DNA from: JAJPHY01 sp040754475
GTDB lineage: Bacteria; Actinomycetota; UBA4738; HRBIN12
Assembly: GCA_040754475.1 (NCBI GenBank)
Contig: JBFMCN010000057.1
Coordinates: 1-40,094 of the forward strand
Direction of reading: 5' to 3'
Length of the DNA: 40,094 nucleotides
Below the pieces are notes generated by a model. It worked only from the letters and a program-made list of their open reading frames with translations, searched no databases and was not told the DNA's origin. Position 1 is the first letter of the stretch. Each line of letters opens with the position of its first letter. A program made the position numbers and the translations under genes. This document shows positions 8,315-16,162 of this stretch, one piece after another.

Positions 8315-9127
8315 TCACGGACGCTTCGGGAACCGCTTGAAATCCGGCGGACGCTTGGCGAGGAAGGCGTCCCGTCCCTCCTTCGCCTCTTCGCCCATGT
8401 AGTAGAGAAGAGTGGCATCCCCGGCCAGCTGCTGAACCCCTGCGAGACCGTCGGTCCAGGCGTTCATGCCGGCCTTGATCACCCGGAGCGCCAGGGGGCT
8501 CATCTCGAGGATCCTCCGGCAGACGCCGACCGTCTCCACCTCCAGCTCCTCGAGCGGCACCACGCGATTCACGAGCCCCCACTCGAGCGCCGTCTGCGCG
8601 TCGTACTGCTCACAGAGGAACCAGAGCTCCTTTGCCCGCTTCAGCCCGACCGTGGCGGCAAGGAGGCCGCTTCCGTACCCCGCGTCGAACGAGCCGACCT
8701 TCGGGCCGCTCTGTCCGAACCTCGCGTTGTCGGCCGCGATGGTCAGGTCGCATACGAGGTGCAGGACGTGCCCGCCGCCCACCGCATAGCCGGCCACCAT
8801 CGCGATCACCGGCTTGGGCAGGCGCCGGATCTGCACCTGAAGGTCCAGCACGTTCAAACGCCCCATGCCTTGCTCGTCCCTGTAGCCGTCTTCGCCCCGA
8901 ACCCGCTGGTCGCCGCCCGAGCAGAAGGCCTGTGAGCCCTCGCCCGTCAGCACGATCACCCCGACCTCCGAATCGTCTCGCGCGACGTCGAAGGCCCGCG
9001 ACAGCTCGAACAGGGTCTTTGGGCGGAAGGCGTTTCGGACCTCGGGCCGATCGATCGTGATCTTCGCGATGCCCTCGGCGGTCTCGTAGCAGATGTCCTC
9101 GTACTCGCCGGATCGTTTCCAGTCCAT
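8315..9127 (-). CDS. menB: 1,4-dihydroxy-2-naphthoyl-CoA synthase MenB
   Basis: A crotonase-fold enzyme that closes the second ring, converting o-succinylbenzoyl-CoA to 1,4-dihydroxy-2-naphthoyl-CoA. MenB-specific stretches are visible: ITIDRPEVRNAFRPKT, FCSGGDQ, MVAGYAVGGGHVLHLVCDLT, GPKVGSFDAGYGSG, then ALEWGLVNRVVP and the C-terminal KRPPDFKRFP. 270 residues from ATG 9127, preceded by AGGAG 11 bases upstream; a further in-frame ATG at 9154 lacks such a site. First gene of the reverse operon, divergent from menE. Confidence 0.95.
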   Translation of the reverse strand: MDWKRSGEYEDICYETAEGIAKITIDRPEVRNAFRPKTLFELSRAFDVARDDSEVGVIVLTGEGSQAFCSGGDQRVRGEDGYRDEQGMGRLNVLDLQVQIRRLPKPVIAMVAGYAVGGGHVLHLVCDLTIAADNARFGQSGPKVGSFDAGYGSGLLAATVGLKRAKELWFLCEQYDAQTALEWGLVNRVVPLEELEVETVGVCRRILEMSPLALRVIKAGMNAWTDGLAGVQQLAGDATLLYYMGEEAKEGRDAFLAKRPPDFKRFPKRP

Positions 9128-9168
9128 GGGACCGATCACTCCTAGAGCGCACACTCGAACGGTTGCGC

Positions 9169-9174
9169 TAGCCT
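9169..9174 (+). promoter_or_regulatory. -10 element TAGCCT of menE, in the divergent menB/menE gap
   Basis: TAGCCT ends seven bases before the GTG of menE, with no Shine-Dalgarno, so the transcript is probably leaderless. The reverse complement of the same bases (TAGGCT at 9176-9171) could act as a -10 towards menB, so the divergent promoters may overlap. No convincing -35 is seen. Confidence 0.4.
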
Positions 9175-9181
9175 ATCGCAT

Positions 9182-10384
9182 GTGGCGAGATGGGAGGCTG
9201 TCCGGCTCCGCGAGGGCGACCTCGTCGCGGCCATCGTGCCGCCCGGTCCCGAGTGGCTCACCGTCGTGGCGCGGGTCTGGGAAACCGGAGCGGCACTCCT
9301 CCCGGTCGACGTTCGCATACCCCCGGCGCGGGCCCGCCGTCTCGTGGACCTCGGTCGTGCGACCGTCGTGCTGGACGCCCAGGCCGGATGGGAACGCGCC
9401 GGGCCCGCACGACCTGACAGGTCAGAGCTCGCGCTGCTCGTGCCAACGTCGGGGACCACGGGCGAGCCGAAGCTCGTCGAACTCGACAGAGACGCCGTCC
9501 TCTCGGCCGTGCGGAGCTCCTCCGCCATGCTCGAGGCGGACCCAGAAGAGCCATGGCTCTCGTGCCTCACCCCGGCGCACATCGGCGGCCTGCTGGTGCT
9601 GCTCCGAGCCGTCCTGCTGGGCGCCCCAGTCGTGGCGCACCCGGGATTCGACCCCGATGCCGTGGCCCACGAGACGAGCTGCCGCTTCGTCTCGGTCGTG
9701 CCGACGATGCTGCTCCGGCTTCTGGATGTCGGAGCGGACCTGTCCCGGTTCAGCAGGATCCTCGTGGGCGGCGCCGCGCTGGCACCGGAACTCCGCGCCC
9801 GCGCCGAGGCCAGCGGCGGCCGGGTCGTAGGAACCTACGGCCTCACCGAGAGCTGCGGCGGCGTCGTATACGACGGGAAGGCGTTCCCCGGGACGCGCGT
9901 TCGCGTGGACCCGCAGACCTCCGAGATCCTGCTCACCGGCCCCACGATCATGCGCGGCTACCGAGGCGCACCGTCGGATCACGCACTCACAGAGGATGGA
10001 TGGCTGCACACCCGGGACGCCGGATCGATCGACCGGCAGGGACTTCTGCACGTGGATGGACGCCTGGACGACGTCATCATCTCTGGGGGCGAGAAGGTTC
10101 CTCCCCGCGCGGTCGAGGCGGTGCTGCGTCGGCACCCCAAGGTCGCCGACGTTGCCGTCGCGGCTCGACCCGATCCTGAGTGGGGCGCCCGCGTCGTCGC
10201 CTTCGTCGTCCCGGCCGACCCCTCCGATCCGCCCTCTCTGGAGGGGCTTCGCGACCTGGTCGCGGCATCCCTCCCGAGGTTCGAGGCACCGCGTGAGCTG
10301 GTCATCGTCCACGAGCTCGAGCGCACACCGTCGGGCAAGATCCGCCGATACCCGCTCGGCGAGCCGCCGAAGTCGCAGGAATAG
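9182..10384 (+). CDS. menE: o-Succinylbenzoate-CoA ligase MenE
   Basis: An ANL-family adenylate-forming ligase activating o-succinylbenzoate to its CoA thioester, the substrate of the divergent menB. 400 residues. Seen: the ATP-loop LLVPTSGTTGEPKLVEL (about 86-101), TPAHIGGL, GTYGLTESCGG, the GWLHTRDAG motif, the hinge DDVIISGGEKV and the C-terminal catalytic lysine in TPSGKIRR. The GTG at 9182 lies seven bases after a -10 element. The N-terminal domain is somewhat short for the family. MenE rather than another acyl-CoA ligase is judged from length and the surrounding men genes. Confidence 0.9.
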   Translation: MARWEAVRLREGDLVAAIVPPGPEWLTVVARVWETGAALLPVDVRIPPARARRLVDLGRATVVLDAQAGWERAGPARPDRSELALLVPTSGTTGEPKLVELDRDAVLSAVRSSSAMLEADPEEPWLSCLTPAHIGGLLVLLRAVLLGAPVVAHPGFDPDAVAHETSCRFVSVVPTMLLRLLDVGADLSRFSRILVGGAALAPELRARAEASGGRVVGTYGLTESCGGVVYDGKAFPGTRVRVDPQTSEILLTGPTIMRGYRGAPSDHALTEDGWLHTRDAGSIDRQGLLHVDGRLDDVIISGGEKVPPRAVEAVLRRHPKVADVAVAARPDPEWGARVVAFVVPADPSDPPSLEGLRDLVAASLPRFEAPRELVIVHELERTPSGKIRRYPLGEPPKSQE

Positions 10385-10420
10385 GGCGGCGTTCTTCCCT
10401 ATGGGAGAATGGAGCACGGC

Positions 10421-11356
10421 GTGACCGAGACGCGCAACGTCATCATCCTTGGATCGGGACCGGCGGGGTACACGGCCGCCCTCTACACGGCCAGGGCGAA
10501 CCTCGAGCCGCTCTTGCTGAAAGGGCTGGACGCCGGTGGGCAGCTCATGCTCACGACCGAGGTCGAGAACTACCCAGGCTTCCCCGGCGCCGTGCTCGGA
10601 CCCGAGCTCATGGGGGCGATGGAGAAGCAGGCGTCAGGGTTCGGCGCGGAGCTGCTCACGGAGACCGCGACGCACGTGGACCTGTCGGAACGTCCGTTCG
10701 GAGTGTGGGCCGGTAGCAGCGAATGGCGGGCAAGGACCATCATCGTCTCGACGGGGGCCAGCGCGAGATGGCTCGACGTGCCGGGCGAGACAAGGCTCCG
10801 CGGCCGAGGAGTCTCCGCGTGCGCCACCTGTGACGGCTTCTTCTTCCGGGACAAGGAACTCGTCGTCGTCGGCGGCGGGGACACCGCCATGGAGGAGGCC
10901 GCCTTCCTGACCAGGTTCGCGGCCAAGGTCACGATCGTGCACCGGCGGGATGAGTTCCGCGCATCGAAGATCCTCCAGGACAGGACCTTGGCGAACCCCA
11001 GGATCTCCGTCGTCTGGAACAGCGTCGTCGAGGAGATCCTTGGCCAGGAAGCCGTAGCCGGCGTGAGCCTCCGCGACGTGCGTAGCGGCGAGCTCACGCA
11101 GCTAAGGACCGACGGCGTGTTCGTCGCGATCGGCCACACACCGAATACGTCCCTCTTCGAAGGGCAGCTCGAGCTGAGCGACGGCGGCTACATCGTCGCC
11201 GACGAGCCGAGCACGAGAACGAGCGTTCCGGGCGTGTTCGCGGCAGGAGATGTCACCGACCGGTTCTACCGTCAGGCCGTGACCGCCGCCGGTCAGGGCT
11301 GCAAGGCGGCGATAGACGCCGAGCGGTTCCTACAAGCGGAAGGACAGGACGCATAG
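10421..11356 (+). CDS. trxB: Thioredoxin reductase
   Basis: FAD- and NADPH-dependent flavoenzyme that reduces the thioredoxin encoded 100 bp downstream. 311 residues from GTG 10421: N-terminal FAD site ILGSGPAGYTAALYTARA, GGQLMLTTEVENYPGFPG, the redox-active CATC (C134 and C137), the NADPH site GGGDTA (151-156) with HRRDEFRAS, and the C-terminal FAD motif GVFAAGDVTD. GTG 10421 has GGAG six bases upstream and gives the N-terminus usual in Actinomycetota; ATG 10409 in frame is the alternative but its Shine-Dalgarno is too close. trxB-trxA next to the sigM pair is conserved in Mycobacterium and Streptomyces; here the men block has come between. Confidence 0.95.
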   Translation: MTETRNVIILGSGPAGYTAALYTARANLEPLLLKGLDAGGQLMLTTEVENYPGFPGAVLGPELMGAMEKQASGFGAELLTETATHVDLSERPFGVWAGSSEWRARTIIVSTGASARWLDVPGETRLRGRGVSACATCDGFFFRDKELVVVGGGDTAMEEAAFLTRFAAKVTIVHRRDEFRASKILQDRTLANPRISVVWNSVVEEILGQEAVAGVSLRDVRSGELTQLRTDGVFVAIGHTPNTSLFEGQLELSDGGYIVADEPSTRTSVPGVFAAGDVTDRFYRQAVTAAGQGCKAAIDAERFLQAEGQDA

Positions 11357-11418
11357 GCTGATTTCGGGGCCAGAAGACAGCGCCCGAGGTCGGCCTCGGA
11401 CGTCGCAGGCGTACCAAC

Positions 11419-11424
11419 TAGGTT
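11419..11424 (+). promoter_or_regulatory. Probable -10 element of trxA
   Basis: TAGGTT in the 99 bp trxB-trxA gap would start a transcript near 11431. A strong Shine-Dalgarno (AAGGAGGAGG, 11439-11448) follows, seven bases before the TTG start. trxA can thus be made apart from trxB. Confidence 0.35.
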
Positions 11425-11455
11425 CGCGGGCCCAGGGCAAGGAGGAGGGACACGG

Positions 11456-11785
11456 TTGGCTCTGATCGGTGACGTCACTGACCAAGACTTCGAAGACCTG
11501 ATTCTGAAGGCGGACACGCCCGTACTCGTCGACTTCTGGGCGGAATGGTGCGTTCCCTGCCGGGTCGTCTCACCAGTGGTCGAGGAGATCGGGCGCGAGA
11601 AGGAGAAGACCCTGCACGTCGCCAAGGTCAACGTGGACGACAATCCCGAGATGACGAGGCGATACGGCATCATGAGCATCCCGACGCTCATGCTGTTCAA
11701 GGACGGCCAGGAGATGGCTCGAGTGGTCGGGGCGCGCGGCAAGGACGCGTTGCTGCGCGAGATCGAGCCTTACATCGCGACTTGA
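11456..11785 (+). CDS. trxA: Thioredoxin
   Basis: A 109-residue thioredoxin with the active site WCVPC (C32, C35); the usual WCGPC glycine is valine here. The buried Asp (VDFWAEW), the cis-proline loop SIPTLMLFKDG and the end helix are all present. The start is TTG 11456, fixed by the strong upstream Shine-Dalgarno. The Val in the CxxC motif should shift the redox potential a little, but the protein otherwise looks like the general disulfide reductant fed by trxB. Confidence 0.95.
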   Translation: MALIGDVTDQDFEDLILKADTPVLVDFWAEWCVPCRVVSPVVEEIGREKEKTLHVAKVNVDDNPEMTRRYGIMSIPTLMLFKDGQEMARVVGARGKDALLREIEPYIAT

Positions 11786-11868
11786 GTCCGTCTGCGAACG
11801 GTCCAGGCGCACACGGACCCGCCCATCACTTGCCGCCGGCAGCCCACCCTGCAGATACTCCGCTGGTG

Positions 11869-12945
11869 ATGATCATCCGACGCGGGGATTGGGGCGACGC
11901 GGTTCACGACGTCCAGCACCGACTGCTCGACCTCGGTTTCCACGTAGAACGCGGCGAGCTCGAGGGCGTGTTCGGGCCCTCGACCGAGGCCGCGATCAGG
12001 GCGTTCCAGCAACAGCGCGGACTGCCGTCCGATGGCATCGTCGGACCGGACACGTGGGGTGAACTCGTTGAGGCCGGATACCGGCTCGGCGACCGGGTCC
12101 TGTACCTGCGCTCCCCCGCCTTCCGAGGAGACGACGTTCGCGAGCTGCAACGTCGCCTGAACGCCCTCGGATTCGACGTCGGCAAGGAGGACGGGATCTT
12201 CGGGCAGGGAACCCACGATGCCGTGGCGGAGTTCCAGATGAACGTCGGAGAGCAGCCCGACGGGATCGTCGGGCCTGGCTCGGTCAACGCGCTCGAACGT
12301 ATCCGGCTGGCCGCCAATGGCCCAAGCCGCGCGGTCGTCCGGGAGACGGAGGACATCCGGCAGCTTCACCGGTCGCTGAGCGGTTCACGCATCGCCATCG
12401 ACCCGGGCCATTCGCCCACCGACCCCGGCAATGCCGGACCCCAGGGTCTAGTGGAAGCCGAGGCCACAATGCTGCTCGCCGAGGACCTGGCCGCCGAGCT
12501 CACGGCCCGAGGCGCGATCCCGCTGCTTCTCCGGCGCGGCGGTGAGGATCCGACGCCGAGCGAACGGGCCAGGATGGCGAACGAGCTCGCGGCCGACCTC
12601 TGCGTCTCGCTGCACCTGAACGCCGGAGACCCCGGTGCCGAAGGCACGACGTGCTTCTACTACGGCACCGAGAACACGTACTCACCAGCCGGACAGCACT
12701 TGGCGGAGGTTGTCCAGGAGGAGCTGACGGCTCGCCTCGGCCTGACCGACGGACGCACCCACCGCCTCACCCTCGCGATTCTCCGCGAGACGCGTATGCC
12801 CGCCGTCCAGGTAGAGCCCTGCTTCCTGACCAACCCCAACGAGGAGCTCCTCCTCGACGATGCCGCGTCTCGTCGCGAGATGGCGAGGGCCATCGCGGCC
12901 GGGCTCGGGCGGTTCTTCAGCGCTGGCGTGGGCGACGCGGGCTAG
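11869..12945 (+). CDS. cwlM: CwlM-like N-acetylmuramoyl-L-alanine amidase with two peptidoglycan-binding domains
   Basis: The 358-residue protein has two peptidoglycan-binding domains (about 7-70 and 83-147; FGPSTEAAIRAFQQQRGL and FGQGTHDAVAEFQ) followed by an Amidase_3 domain (174-350). The zinc-site residues are all visible: H181 in DPGH, a Glu in VEAEAT (196/198), H249 in SLHLNA and the catalytic Glu E316 in VQVEP. There is no signal peptide and no membrane segment. The order PGB-PGB-amidase and the place after trxA are those of mycobacterial CwlM, a cytoplasmic regulator of MurA and MurJ. The C-terminus ends soon after the fold, so the phosphorylated tail known in CwlM seems absent. ATG 11869 is chosen; GTG 11866 is equally possible, and no clear Shine-Dalgarno is present. 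Confidence 0.88.
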   Translation: MIIRRGDWGDAVHDVQHRLLDLGFHVERGELEGVFGPSTEAAIRAFQQQRGLPSDGIVGPDTWGELVEAGYRLGDRVLYLRSPAFRGDDVRELQRRLNALGFDVGKEDGIFGQGTHDAVAEFQMNVGEQPDGIVGPGSVNALERIRLAANGPSRAVVRETEDIRQLHRSLSGSRIAIDPGHSPTDPGNAGPQGLVEAEATMLLAEDLAAELTARGAIPLLLRRGGEDPTPSERARMANELAADLCVSLHLNAGDPGAEGTTCFYYGTENTYSPAGQHLAEVVQEELTARLGLTDGRTHRLTLAILRETRMPAVQVEPCFLTNPNEELLLDDAASRREMARAIAAGLGRFFSAGVGDAG

Positions 12946-12987
12946 ACGCTAGGCACTTCGTCCCGGTCGAGCCGACCCCAACTCGAG

Positions 12988-13185
12988 CTATCGACCCCGG
13001 TCTCGAGCAGCGGCCAGGCCGACCATGGCAAGCCCCAACAGCAGTCCGAGGAGCGCGGCCTTGGTCGCTCGTGCGATCTCGTCAGGAGAAAGCCTGTCCG
13101 TGGCTGGATTGTAGGCCGCGATCCGCCTGGCGTCGTCCGGATCAGGCGCGGATGTCCCGCTCGGCCGCGGCGGTTGTGACCTCAA
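12988..13185 (-). CDS. Possible small tail-anchored membrane protein
   Basis: Read from TTG 13185 this frame gives 65 residues: a Pro/Arg-rich start, a polar middle (DDARRIAAYNPATDRLSPDE) and a single hydrophobic helix (ALLGLLLGLAMVGLAA) before a short basic end. The composition of the last 50 residues looks genuinely coding. The start is unclear: no good Shine-Dalgarno is seen and an ATG at 13278 is also in frame. It overlaps the 3' end of the decayed hydrolase gene by 44 bases, so it could be a remnant tail of that gene in another frame. I do not recognise the family. Confidence 0.35.
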   Translation of the reverse strand: MRSQPPRPSGTSAPDPDDARRIAAYNPATDRLSPDEIARATKAALLGLLLGLAMVGLAAARDRGR

Positions 13186-13854
13186 GGAACCCCGGAAGCC
13201 GGACCGCGAAGTCGATCGCTCTCGGCCCCTGTCGCTGCTCCTCGAACCGTGCCCGGACGCAAGCACGAAGGCGCTCACCCGACAGTCCGCCGTCGATCGC
13301 CCGACTCACCTCCTCGAGCAGCCAGCGGAGGTAGCACTCCACCGGATCAGCGCCGGGGGGGCCGAGTCGTCCGACCGGCCCATGACCCGGTACGTGGATG
13401 CGTGCCTCGGCCTCGCGTATCTCGGCGATCGCCTCCAGCAAGCCTCGCACCGACCCGCTCCCCACGTACGGCTCGCACTGCGCGTACCACAGGTCGCCGC
13501 ACAGGGCCACTCCGTCCGGCTCGACGAACGCCCACAGGTCTCCGTTCGTGTGGGCCGGTCCGACTGGGCGGAGACAGACGAGCACCTCACCAAGATCCAG
13601 CGTCGACGGCACGTCCACGAGAGCATCCGGGAGCACAACGCGCACTCCGCGCCCCTCCTCGGCCGGAAGCAGTTCGGATCGAACACGAGGCTGACCTCGG
13701 TCCCACGAACGATCGCCGAGTTCGCCATGGGGAAGCCGTCCGCTCGGTACGCAGTCACGTGGGGCCCGAGTGCCTCAAGAGACCCCGGCCGCCGAGCGCC
13801 AGCCAACGGTGAAGGCACGTCCAAGGAGCCCAAAGTACACGCCTTCGCTTGCAC
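13142..13854 (-). pseudogene. Metallo-beta-lactamase-fold hydrolase, broken by deletion and frameshift
   Basis: The N-terminal part reads in one frame (VTAYRADGFPMANSAIVRGT then SLVFDPN, about 13775-13670). The rest reads in another frame from about 13675 down to the TGA at 13142 (LLPAEEGRGVRVVLPDALVD, then GPAHTNGDLWAFV, LCGDLWYAQCEPYVGSGSV and HVPGHGPVGRLG). The middle and end match the second half of MBL-fold hydrolases (GPAHTxGD, GDL, PGHGP). The first metal motif HxHxDH, expected between the two parts, is missing along with some tens of residues. A deletion that also changed frame explains this. Without that motif the product could not be an active metallohydrolase. The original start is unclear. 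Confidence 0.75.
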
Positions 13855-13876
13855 CGGCCTCCTCCCCTGCTAGCAT
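13849..13876 (+). promoter_or_regulatory. Promoter of the aminotransferase-ddl pair
   Basis: TTGCAC (13849-13854) and TAGCAT (13871-13876) with a 16-base spacer. The ATG follows nine bases after the -10, without a Shine-Dalgarno, so the message is leaderless or nearly so. Confidence 0.45.
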
Positions 13877-13885
13877 CGCCGAACC

Positions 13886-15112
13886 ATGGCCGAGTTCGCC
13901 GTCGACCCCTTCATGGACCTCTACGCCCGCCGCGCATCCGGCATGTCGGCCTCGGAGGTCCGTGCCCTGTTCGCGGTCGCCGAGCGACCCGACGTCGTCT
14001 CTTTCGCGGGTGGCATGCCTTACGTTCAGGCACTCCCGACCGACCACGTTCTCGAGGTGGTCCGATCCGTGCTGAGCGAGCAGGCCGATGTCGCCCTTCA
14101 ATACGCCGGCGGCCAGGGGAGGCTCCAGGTTCGCCGCCGGCTCGCGATGCTCATGGCCGAGGAGGGCACCTTCGCCGATCCGGAGGACATGGTCGTCACG
14201 TCCGGGGCCCAACAGGCTCTCGACCTCCTAGGTAAGGTCCTCATCGACCCCGGGGATGTGATTGCCGTCGAGGCGCCGGCCTACGTGGGAGCCCTGTCAG
14301 CGTTCAGCGCCTACGAACCTCGCTACGTCCAGATCGACCTCGACGACCAGGGCATGATCGTCGAGCAGCTCGAGGACACCCTCCTGAAGGGCACACGCCC
14401 GAAGTTCGTCTACACGGTTCCGAACTTCCACAACCCCGCAGGGGTCACGATGCCGCTCGCACGCCGCGAACGACTCGTGGCCCTATGTCGCGAGGCACAC
14501 ATCCCGATCATCGAGGACAACCCCTACGGGCTACTGAGGTTCGAGGGCGACAGCGAGCCGACGCTCCGCTCGATGGATCCCCAGAACGTGATCTACTTGG
14601 GCACCGTTTCGAAGGTCTTCTCTCCCGGCGTGCGTCTGGGGTGGGCCGTCGCGGATTCGGGCCTGCTCCAACGGCTGATTCTAGCCAAGGAGGCCAGCGA
14701 TCTGTGCGCCAGCAACTTCATGATGCTGGTCACGGAGCGCTACCTCGCCGACGACGCTTGGAGAGTCAACCTCGAGGGTCTCGTCTCGGTCTACCGTTCC
14801 CGACGCGATGTGATGATCCAGGCGCTACAAGAGCATTTTCCGGCCGACGCGGTGTGGACGAACCCGGCCGGCGGTTTCTACGTATGGGTCACGCTCCCCC
14901 CGTACTTCGACACCCAGGCGATGCTCGCGGCCGCCGTTGACCGCAAGGTTGCCTACGTGCCAGGAACCGCCTTCTACCCCGACGCTCGAGGCAGAGACAG
15001 GATGCGTCTCGCCTTCTGCTATCCGACGGAGGGCCGGATCGAAGAGGGGGTTCGGCGCCTCGGCGAACTCCTGGCTGATGAGGAGGAGCTCTACCGAGAG
15101 CTTTCGCAATGA
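13886..15112 (+). CDS. PLP-dependent class I/II aminotransferase
   Basis: The 408-residue enzyme is a fold-type I aminotransferase of the LysN/MocR-catalytic group: SFAGGMPYVQALPT, LQYAGGQGRLQVRRRLA, VTSGAQQALDLLGKVL, VPNFHNPAGVTMP, IIEDNPYGLLRF and the PLP-binding lysine K243 in GTVSKVFSPGVRLGW. It lacks the GntR-type HTH of MocR regulators. Relatives act on 2-aminoadipate, aromatic or branched-chain amino acids; the substrate cannot be read here. Its TGA overlaps the ddl ATG (15109-15112), so the two are coupled, which hints at amino-acid supply for cell-wall synthesis. That link is inference. Confidence 0.9.
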   Translation: MAEFAVDPFMDLYARRASGMSASEVRALFAVAERPDVVSFAGGMPYVQALPTDHVLEVVRSVLSEQADVALQYAGGQGRLQVRRRLAMLMAEEGTFADPEDMVVTSGAQQALDLLGKVLIDPGDVIAVEAPAYVGALSAFSAYEPRYVQIDLDDQGMIVEQLEDTLLKGTRPKFVYTVPNFHNPAGVTMPLARRERLVALCREAHIPIIEDNPYGLLRFEGDSEPTLRSMDPQNVIYLGTVSKVFSPGVRLGWAVADSGLLQRLILAKEASDLCASNFMMLVTERYLADDAWRVNLEGLVSVYRSRRDVMIQALQEHFPADAVWTNPAGGFYVWVTLPPYFDTQAMLAAAVDRKVAYVPGTAFYPDARGRDRMRLAFCYPTEGRIEEGVRRLGELLADEEELYRELSQ

Positions 15113-16050
15113 TGGCGAACATCGCCGTGCTCGCCGGCGGCAGGTCCCCGGAGCGGGAGGTCTCGCTCCACTCGGGTCACCGCGTCCTGACCGCGCTCCA
15201 GTCGCGCGGATACGTGGCCTTCCTCCTCGACCCAGCAGAGGACCCAATCGTCGAAACCCTTTCCGCTGCAAGCGTTTCGGCCTGCTACGTTGCGCTGCAC
15301 GGCAAAGACGGAGAGGACGGCACGGTCCAGCGACTCCTGCAACTCCTGGGCATTCCATACACCGGGCCCGACCCCTTCGCCTGTCAGGTCAGCTTCGACA
15401 AGGTGCTCGCCAAGGAGGCCCTCGGCGCGGCTGGCGTCTCCACGCCTGCCTGGGCGGCAGTGCAGGCGGCGGCGCTCCGCGACCTAGGCGCCAGCGGGAT
15501 GCTGCGGCACGTCGTCGAGCGCGTGGGGCTGCCTGCCGTCGTCAAGCCATCTCGCGCCGGCTCGGCCATGGGTCTCTCCTTCGTCGATCGTGAGGCGGAC
15601 CTCCCCCCCGCCGTCATGAGCGCTCTTTCCTTTTCCGACGCCGCGGTGGTCGAGCGCAAGATCGAGGGAAAGGAGGTGGCCGTCGGGATGGTCGGTTCCC
15701 CCGACGAACCCCTTCCCCTCGTCGAGATCGTCCCGAAGTCAGGCGTCTTCGACTACGCGGCGAGGTACACGGCAGGGGCCACCGAGTACTTCGCCCCCGC
15801 CCGAGTACCTCCCGAGGTCGCTGACGCGTGCCGTGACGAAGCTGCCCGAGCCTTCCGCACCCTCGGCCAGCGGGACGTCAGCAGGGCCGACATCATGATC
15901 GACGAGGCCGGCCAGCCCTGGGTGGTCGACGTGAACGCCTCTCCCGGGATGACGGATACAAGCCTGCTCCCGATGGCCGCCCAATCCGCAGGCATCAGCC
16001 TCGCGGATCTGTGTGAGCGCATTCTGCAGCTCGCGCTCGCTCGCGCGTGA
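15109..16050 (+). CDS. ddl: D-alanine-D-alanine ligase
   Basis: ATP-grasp ligase making the D-Ala-D-Ala dipeptide for peptidoglycan, in the cytoplasm. 313 residues, normal for Ddl. Visible motifs: VLAGGRSPEREVSLHSG, VALHGKDGEDGTVQRLLQ, the ATP-site PAVVKPSRAGSAMGLS, ERKIEGKEVAVG, and the Mg2+ and substrate loop VVDVNASPGMTDTSLLP. Start ATG 15109 or 15112 (two adjacent ATG codons), overlapping the aminotransferase stop. The gene sits in a cluster with CwlM and the MurJ-type pseudokinase rather than with mur genes. It converges on parB. Confidence 0.93.
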   Translation: MMANIAVLAGGRSPEREVSLHSGHRVLTALQSRGYVAFLLDPAEDPIVETLSAASVSACYVALHGKDGEDGTVQRLLQLLGIPYTGPDPFACQVSFDKVLAKEALGAAGVSTPAWAAVQAAALRDLGASGMLRHVVERVGLPAVVKPSRAGSAMGLSFVDREADLPPAVMSALSFSDAAVVERKIEGKEVAVGMVGSPDEPLPLVEIVPKSGVFDYAARYTAGATEYFAPARVPPEVADACRDEAARAFRTLGQRDVSRADIMIDEAGQPWVVDVNASPGMTDTSLLPMAAQSAGISLADLCERILQLALARA

Positions 16051-16162
16051 CCGGCCAATCCCTACTAGTCCGGCTCAGACTACCTCAGACTGGCGCAACC
16101 CCCCATAGCGGGATACATTGCAGGGCAAAGGACTCTTGTGCGACGAGCCCGGGGCCGCCTAC

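Noticed and set aside
7988..8935. Forward frame of over 300 codons opposite menA and menB.
   Set aside because: Antisense to genes with full catalytic motifs; composition is typical of a shadow.
16074..16091. Two copies of CTCAGACT ten bases apart in the ddl-parB gap.
   Set aside because: Only two short copies; no dyad, promoter or conserved context.
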